Of a DNA stretch of 64,000 nt, positions 59,087 to 64,000 are shown one piece after another. Position numbers and translations under genes: made by a program. The stretch's first letter is position 1. Every line of letters begins with the position of its first letter. The notes beneath the pieces were generated by a model. The model saw nothing but the letters and a program-made list of their open reading frames with translations, was not told the origin of the DNA and ran no database searches. This stretch comes from Streptomyces sp. f51 (GTDB lineage Bacteria; Actinomycetota; Actinomycetes; Streptomycetales; Streptomycetaceae), in NCBI RefSeq assembly GCF_037940415.1, contig NZ_CP149798.1, positions 2,290,501-2,354,500 on the forward strand, written 5' to 3'.

Positions 59087-59932
59087 TCAGCGGGGCGACA
59101 CGACCGCCGCCAGCAGCCCGGGTCCGGTGTGCGCTCCGATCACCGCGCCCACCTCGCTCACGTGCAGCTCGGCGAGGCCCGGTACCCGCGCCCGCAGGCG
59201 GTCCGCGAGGGCCGACGCCCGCTCCGGGGCGGCCAGATGGTGAACGGCGATGTCGACCTGCGCGCTGCCCGCCCGGTCGGCGACGATCTCCTCCAGGCGT
59301 GCGATCGCCTTGGACGACGTCCTGACCTTCTCGAGGAGTTCGATGCGGCCGTCGTGGAGTTGCAGGATCGGCTTCACCGCGAGCGCGGAACCCAGCAGGG
59401 CCTGCGCGGTCCCGATCCTGCCGCCACGGCGCAGATAGTCGAGCGTGTCGACGTAGAAGTGGGCGGACATGCCCGCGGCCCGCTTCTCGGCGGCCGTGAC
59501 GGCGTCGTCCACCGACCCGCCCGCCTCGGCGGACTCGGCGGCGGCCAGCGCGCAGAACCCGAGGGCCATGGCGACCATCCCGGTGTCGACGACACGCACC
59601 GGAACCGGGGCCTCGCGCGCCGCGAGCACCGCGGCGTCGTAGGTGCCCGAGAACTCGGAGGACAGGTGCAGCGAGACGATGCCGGTGGCGCCGGACTCGG
59701 CGACCCGGCGGTAGGTCGCGGCGAACGTCTCGGGGCTGGGCCGGGACGTCGTGACGGGGCGCCGCTTCTGGAGCGCCTGGGCGAGGGAGCGGGCCGAGAT
59801 CTCGGTGCCCTCTTCGAGCGCCTGGTCCCCGAGGACCACGGTCAGGGGAACCGATGTGATGCCGTGGCGCTCCATCGTCCGCGGCGGCAGGTAGGCCGTT
59901 GAATCGGTGACGATCGCGACATGGCGGGACAT
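59087..59932 (-). CDS. DegV family fatty-acid-binding protein
   Basis: A 281-aa DegV protein: VAIVTDSTAYLPPRTMERHGITSVPLTVVLGDQALEEG at the start, VTTSRPSPETFAATYRRVAESGATGIVSLHLSSEFSGTYDAAVLAA around the fatty-acid-binding Ser, and RRGGRIGTAQALLGSALAVKPILQLHDGRIELLEKVRT. Family members (FakB-like) bind fatty acids for phosphorylation by FakA-type kinases; no kinase gene is in the window. Confidence 0.92.
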   Translation of the reverse strand: MSRHVAIVTDSTAYLPPRTMERHGITSVPLTVVLGDQALEEGTEISARSLAQALQKRRPVTTSRPSPETFAATYRRVAESGATGIVSLHLSSEFSGTYDAAVLAAREAPVPVRVVDTGMVAMALGFCALAAAESAEAGGSVDDAVTAAEKRAAGMSAHFYVDTLDYLRRGGRIGTAQALLGSALAVKPILQLHDGRIELLEKVRTSSKAIARLEEIVADRAGSAQVDIAVHHLAAPERASALADRLRARVPGLAELHVSEVGAVIGAHTGPGLLAAVVSPR

Positions 59933-60004
59933 GAGCTGGAGGTTACCTGGCGGGGCGGGTGCGCGGCAGCCCGGCCCCTTCCACCTGCGGCGGGATCGGC
60001 CGGA

Positions 60005-60736
60005 TCATGTCGTGCTCTCGGGGCGGGGCTTCTTCTGCCAAGGGTAGGTGGGCCGTTGGCCGGGCGGTGTGATCGCCGAGCGGCTGGGCCGGTCCTCGGG
60101 ACGGGACCGCCCGCTCGTCGGCCCGGACCGGCCCTCGGGGACGCCCGTGTCCGTGGCGGGATCGTCGGGCCAGGACGTGGCGGGACCCGGCTCCTTGGTC
60201 CAGTGACGCAGTGCGCCGGCCTCCACGTCGATCTGGGCGCTGAGGGTGTCCAGGTCGTCGCCCGCGAAGCGGTGGGCCCGGTCGCGGGCCGCCCAGCGCA
60301 GCGAGTCGGCCGACCGCGTGATCCGCTGGGTGCGCTCGCGCAGGCCGGGCAGCCGGGTGGCCAGGGTGCCGCGGTCGGGCTCGGCCTCCAGGCGCTTGAG
60401 TTCGGCGTCCAGCTCGCGGCCGTGCGTGCTGAGCCGCTCGAAGAGGTTCACCGACTCCTTGAGCGACTCGTCCTCGGCCGCGCCCGCCTGGAGTGCCTCC
60501 TGGGTGGCGCGCATCGAGGTGCGCAGAGACAGTCTGAGCTGGGCGAGCTCGCCCTGGGGGCCGGGCTGCGCGAAGGTCTTGGCGCGCAGGGTGGTGTCCT
60601 CGACCGTGCGGCGGGCCTGCGAGATGGTGCGGTCCACGCCGCGTTTGGCGGCGCCGATCACCTTCACCGTGGCGTACGCGCCGAACACCACGAACAGCAG
60701 GAAGAGCAAGGCGATTACGGTGATCACGGTACCCAT
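60005..60736 (-). CDS. DUF948-like membrane protein with coiled coil
   Basis: A 243-aa protein with one N-terminal membrane helix (TVITVIALLFLLFVVFGAYATVKVIGAA), a long helical/coiled-coil part (GELAQLRLSLRTSMRATQEALQAG...LFERLSTHGRELDAELKRLEAE...) and a disordered Pro/Arg-rich tail. Function unknown; layout is that of general stress or division-associated single-pass proteins. ATG at 60736 has a GGAGGAGGAG ribosome site; a GTG one codon upstream is equally possible. Between leuS and degV. Confidence 0.75.
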   Translation of the reverse strand: MGTVITVIALLFLLFVVFGAYATVKVIGAAKRGVDRTISQARRTVEDTTLRAKTFAQPGPQGELAQLRLSLRTSMRATQEALQAGAAEDESLKESVNLFERLSTHGRELDAELKRLEAEPDRGTLATRLPGLRERTQRITRSADSLRWAARDRAHRFAGDDLDTLSAQIDVEAGALRHWTKEPGPATSWPDDPATDTGVPEGRSGPTSGRSRPEDRPSRSAITPPGQRPTYPWQKKPRPESTT

Positions 60737-60796
60737 CACACTCCTCCTCCGACCGGTCGCGGCAACAAGCGCCGCGCTCTCAACGGTAAACGCTGC

Positions 60797-60835
60797 GGGC
60801 AGGTCCCGAGTTCCGAAAGAACCCCGAACCTGCCC
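60797..60835 (-). terminator. Terminator after leuS
   Basis: Interrupted stem GGGCAGGT..GTTC / GAAC..ACCTGCCC, 50 bp downstream of the leuS stop on the minus strand. Confidence 0.6.
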
Positions 60836-60884
60836 GTAGGGGACGACCCTGAGCCTCGAAGGGCCCGGTCCGCGCCGGTGCCGG

Positions 60885-63776
60885 CTACGCGGTGACGATG
60901 TTCACCAGCTTCGGCGCGCGCACGATCACCTTGCGGATCCCGGCGCCGTCCAGCGCGGCGACGACCTTCTCGTCGGCCAGCGCCACCTTCTCCAGCTCCG
61001 CGTCGGTGATCGACGGGGAGACCTCCAGGCGGGCCTTGACCTTGCCCTTGATCTGCACGACGCAGGTCACGGACTCGTCGACGACGTACGCGGGGTCGGC
61101 GACGGGGAAGTCCTGGTGGACGACCGAGTCGGCGTGGCCCAGCTTGTTCCACAGCTCCTCGGCGATGTGCGGGGCCAGCGGCGCGACCATCAGCACCAGG
61201 GCCTCGGCGACCGGACGCGCCACCGGGCCGCCCACCTTGGTCAGGTGGTTGTTCAGCTCGGTGACCTTGGCGATGGCGGTGTTGAACCGCATGCCCTCCA
61301 GGTCCTGGCGCACGCCGTCGATGGCCTTGTGCAGGGCACGCAGGGTGTCCTCGTCCGGCTCGGCGGAGACGACGGTGACCTCGCCGGTCGCCTCGTCGAC
61401 GACGTTGCGCCACAGTCGCTGGAGCAGGCGGTACTGGCCCACCACCGCGCGTGTGTCCCACGGGCGGGACACGTCCAGCGGGCCCATCGCCATCTCGTAC
61501 AGGCGCAGGGTGTCCGCTCCGTACTCGGCGCAGATCTCGTCCGGGGTGACGGCGTTCTTCAGGGACTTGCCCATCTTGCCCAGCAGGCGGCCGACCTTCT
61601 CGCCCTGGTAGTAGTACTCGCCGTCCAGCTCCTCGACCTCGGCGGCGGGCACCGCGATACCGCGGCTGTCGCGGTACACGTAGGCCTGGATCATGCCCTG
61701 GTTGAACAGCTTGTGGAACGGCTCGGCCGACGAGACGTGGCCCAGGTCGAACAGGACCTTCGACCAGAAGCGCGCGTACAGCAGGTGCAGCACGGCGTGC
61801 TCGGCACCGCCGACGTACAGGTCGACGCCACCGGTGGGCTGCCCTTCGCGCGGGCCCATCCAGTACTGCTCGATGGCCGGGTCGACCAGCCGGCGGTCGT
61901 TGTGCGGGTCCAGGTAGCGCAGTTCGTACCAGCAGGAACCGGCCCAGTTGGGCATGGTGTTGGTCTCGCGGCGGTACTTCCGGGGGCCGCGGCCGTCCTC
62001 CAGGTCCAGGGTGACGTTCACCCAGTCCTCGTTGCGGGACAGCGGGGTCTCGGGAGAGGTGTCCGCGTCGTCCGGGTCGAAGGTGCGCGGGGAGTAGTCC
62101 TCGACCTCCGGCAGCTCCAGCGGCAGCATCGACTCGGGCAGCGAGTGGGCGACGCCGTCCTCGTCGTAGACGATCGGGAAGGGCTCGCCCCAGTAGCGCT
62201 GGCGGCTGAACAGCCAGTCGCGCAGCCGGAAGTTGACGGTGCCCGCGCCGATGCCCCGGCGCTCCAGCCACTCCGTGATGCGCGCCTTGGCGTCGACGAC
62301 GCCCAGACCGTCCAGGGAGATGTCGTCGCCGGCGGAGTTGACGATCTTCGCGTCGTACGAGGCGAAGGCGTCGTCCCAGGTGGAGGCGTCGGTGCCGCGG
62401 TCGTCCGAGGGCTCGACCACACAGCGCATGGGCAGCTCGAAGGCGCGCGCGAACGCGAAGTCGCGGCCGTCGTGCGCCGGGACGGCCATGATCGCGCCGG
62501 TGCCGTAGCCCATCAGCACGTAGTCGGCGATGAAGACCGGGACCTTCTCGCCGTTGACCGGGTTGGTGGCGAACGTGCCGGTGAAGACGCCGGTCTTGTC
62601 CTTGGCCTCGGCCTGGCGCTCGACGTCGGACTTCGAGGCGGCCTGGGCGCGGTAGGCGGCGACGGCCTCGGCGGGCGTCGCGTGCCCGCCGGTCCACACG
62701 TCGTGGGTGCCCTCGGGCCAGGCGTCCGGGGTGAACTTCTCGACCAGCGGGTGTTCCGGGGCCAGGACCATGTACGTGGCGCCGAACAGGGTGTCCTGGC
62801 GGGTGGTGAAGACCGTGATCGCTTCGCCGTCGATCGGGAAGTCGACGCGGGCGCCCTCGGAGCGGCCGATCCAGTTGCGCTGCTGGAGCTTGATGGCCTC
62901 GGGCCAGTCCAGCGCGTCCAGGTCGTCCAGCAGGCGGTCCGCGTAGGCGGTGATGCGCATGTTCCACTGGCGCAGCTTGGCCTTGAAGACGGGGAAGTTG
63001 CCGCGCTCGGACCGGCCGTCGGAGGTGACCTCCTCGTTGGCCAGGACGGTGCCCAGGCCGGGGCACCAGTTGACCGGCGCGTCGGAGGCGTACGCCAGGC
63101 GGTAGCCGCTCAGGACGTCGGCGCGCTCGCCGGCGCTCAGTTCGTTCCACGCGCGCGTGGTGCCGTCGACGGCGGGGACGGCACGCTCACCGCTCTCGAA
63201 CTGGGCGACCAGGGCGGAGATGGGGCGGGCCTTGTCGGCCTCGTCGTCGTACCAGGAGTTGAAGATCTGGAGGAAGATCCACTGGGTCCACTTGTAGTAC
63301 TCCGGGTCGATCGTGGCGAACGACCGGCGCTTGTCGTGACCCAGGCCCAGCGCGCGCAGTTGGACCTTCATGTTCTCCATGTTGGCCTCGGTGGACACGC
63401 GCGGGTGCGTGCCGGTCTGCACCGCGTACTGCTCGGCGGGCAGGCCGAAGGCGTCGAAGCCCAGGGTGTGCAGGACGTTGTGGCCGGTCATCCGCTGGAA
63501 CCGGGCGTATACATCGGTGGCGATGTAGCCCAGGGGGTGGCCGACGTGCAGACCCGCGCCCGAGGGGTACGGGAACATGTCCATGATGAACTTCTTGGGC
63601 CGGGCGGCCAGCTCGGGGTCCCCGGCCAGGTCACCGGTGGGGTTCGGGGCCTCGTACGTCCCCTGGGCGTCCCAGAAGTCCTGCCAGCGTGCCTCGATGT
63701 CGGCGGCCAGGGCTGCCGTGTAGCGGTGCGGCGCGGCCGACTCGGCGGTGGCGGCAGCGGTGTTCGTCTCGCTCAT
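60885..63776 (-). CDS. leuS: Leucyl-tRNA synthetase
   Basis: A 963-aa class I synthetase. HIGH-type motif [18 protein letters not shown] near residue 70, a connective-peptide editing domain ([44 protein letters not shown]), and KMSKS-type [16 protein letters not shown] near 660. The product starts [41 protein letters not shown]; the upstream frame reads through a transcription terminator and is not coding. Controlled by the leader attenuator described separately. Confidence 0.97.
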   Translation of the reverse strand: MSETNTAAATAESAAPHRYTAALAADIEARWQDFWDAQGTYEAPNPTGDLAGDPELAARPKKFIMDMFPYPSGAGLHVGHPLGYIATDVYARFQRMTGHNVLHTLGFDAFGLPAEQYAVQTGTHPRVSTEANMENMKVQLRALGLGHDKRRSFATIDPEYYKWTQWIFLQIFNSWYDDEADKARPISALVAQFESGERAVPAVDGTTRAWNELSAGERADVLSGYRLAYASDAPVNWCPGLGTVLANEEVTSDGRSERGNFPVFKAKLRQWNMRITAYADRLLDDLDALDWPEAIKLQQRNWIGRSEGARVDFPIDGEAITVFTTRQDTLFGATYMVLAPEHPLVEKFTPDAWPEGTHDVWTGGHATPAEAVAAYRAQAASKSDVERQAEAKDKTGVFTGTFATNPVNGEKVPVFIADYVLMGYGTGAIMAVPAHDGRDFAFARAFELPMRCVVEPSDDRGTDASTWDDAFASYDAKIVNSAGDDISLDGLGVVDAKARITEWLERRGIGAGTVNFRLRDWLFSRQRYWGEPFPIVYDEDGVAHSLPESMLPLELPEVEDYSPRTFDPDDADTSPETPLSRNEDWVNVTLDLEDGRGPRKYRRETNTMPNWAGSCWYELRYLDPHNDRRLVDPAIEQYWMGPREGQPTGGVDLYVGGAEHAVLHLLYARFWSKVLFDLGHVSSAEPFHKLFNQGMIQAYVYRDSRGIAVPAAEVEELDGEYYYQGEKVGRLLGKMGKSLKNAVTPDEICAEYGADTLRLYEMAMGPLDVSRPWDTRAVVGQYRLLQRLWRNVVDEATGEVTVVSAEPDEDTLRALHKAIDGVRQDLEGMRFNTAIAKVTELNNHLTKVGGPVARPVAEALVLMVAPLAPHIAEELWNKLGHADSVVHQDFPVADPAYVVDESVTCVVQIKGKVKARLEVSPSITDAELEKVALADEKVVAALDGAGIRKVIVRAPKLVNIVTA

Positions 63777-63816
63777 GTCCTCAAAGCTCCATCGATCGTC
63801 TCTGCCAGCAGAAATG

Positions 63817-63840
63817 AAAAAACCCCTCGCACAGGAGGGG
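63817..63840 (-). terminator. Intrinsic terminator in the leuS leader
   Basis: Minus strand: CCCCTC, 6-base loop, GAGGGG, then six T. It lies 41 bp before the leuS start. A true T-tract terminator ahead of a gene is the mark of an attenuator in this GC-rich genome. Confidence 0.9.
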
Positions 63841-63843
63841 ACG

Positions 63844-63894
63844 CCGCGCTGATGCCGACCACGATGCGTCAGCGGTCGGGACTGATCAGCGCGG
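63844..63894 (-). promoter_or_regulatory. Leader hairpin (pause/switch stem) upstream of leuS
   Basis: Perfect 10-bp outer stem CCGCGCTGAT / ATCAGCGCGG with an inner 6-bp stem CCGACC / GGTCGG. The 5' arm contains the last two codons and the stop codon of the leader peptide, so a terminating ribosome would open it. How it trades with the terminator is not resolved by eye. Confidence 0.75.
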
Positions 63895-63924
63895 CTCGCT
63901 AAGCAGAAGGCGTACGGCACGCAT
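63886..63924 (-). CDS. leuS leader peptide (12 aa, Leu-Leu-Leu)
   Basis: ATG-initiated 12-codon frame [12 protein letters not shown] followed by TGA. Codons 6-8 are CTT CTG CTT, three consecutive leucines of which two use the rare CTT codon. A -10-like TACCCT ends 6 bases before the ATG, so the transcript is probably leaderless. Stalling at these codons when leucyl-tRNA is short should let transcription continue into leuS. Confidence 0.75.
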   Translation of the reverse strand: MRAVRLLLSEPR

Positions 63925-64000
63925 GGCGTCAGGGTACCGCAGGGCCCGCGCGGGCCGCGACGAGGTTCCGGGCGCCACTGATACCCGGAACGGCCCTCGG

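Noticed and set aside
63844..63894. T-box riboswitch ahead of leuS
   Set aside because: The conserved T-box sequence and specifier loop are not visible; a Leu-run leader peptide explains the terminator better.

Overview
The window looks like the chromosome of a Streptomyces species. It is very GC-rich, coding regions show strong third-position G/C bias, GTG starts and ATGA/GTGA stop-start overlaps are common, and the conserved order hrcA-dnaJ / hemW / lepA / rpsT / holA / comEC-comEA / degV / leuS together with era / ybeY / phoH is typical of streptomycetes. No rRNA, tRNA or CRISPR array was found.

Layout. 1-4.2 kb: the 3' end of a GH1 beta-glucosidase overlapping a GPH-type sugar transporter, then an NAD-dependent epimerase divergent from an MmyB-type regulator. 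4.4-7.6 kb: three genes for exported proteins, including a WxL-like protein and a membrane-anchored DUF916-like (WxL-interacting-like) protein; the first carries a TTA codon. 7.5-9.2 kb: amtB-glnK. 9.4-19.7 kb: era, a cytidine-deaminase-like protein without zinc ligands, a regulator/MFS efflux pair, the run phoH-ybeY-CNNM-YjbR, a PfkB kinase and another MFS protein. 19.8-28.6 kb: an adenosine/adenine deaminase, RNase Z, a HIT protein, tricorn protease, a lipoprotein, a VOC protein, rsmE and a nitronate monooxygenase. 28.7-41.5 kb: dnaJ-hrcA under a CIRCE operator, an MBL hydrolase, a DUF3097 protein, hemW, a SpoIIE-type phosphatase divergent from a response regulator, a long-chain acyl-CoA ligase, lepA and rpsT. 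41.8-45.1 kb: holA, a small protein, an arylamine N-acetyltransferase and the 3' piece of comEC.

The most interesting region is 45,105-55,629. A 10.5-kb element sits inside comEC exactly at the codons of the conserved DVGQGDA motif and splits the gene into a 5' competence/membrane part (55.6-57.7 kb) and a 3' metallo-beta-lactamase part (44.4-45.1 kb). It is bounded by imperfect 26/27-bp terminal inverted repeats. Its right half carries three overlapping tyrosine-recombinase genes plus a small coiled-coil gene (Tn554/RIT-like). Its left half, visibly more A/T-rich, carries cargo: a 51-aa membrane peptide, a sigma-70-like protein, an acidic two-helix membrane protein, and an overlapping pair coding for a winged-helix-like protein and a PD-(D/E)XK nuclease-like protein. 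That pair is a candidate undescribed defence or element-maintenance module.

57.7-64 kb: comEA (with a 12-unit, 15-bp repeat), degV, a DUF948-like membrane protein and leuS. leuS is preceded by an apparent ribosome-mediated attenuator: a 12-residue leader peptide with three consecutive Leu codons, a long hairpin and an intrinsic terminator.
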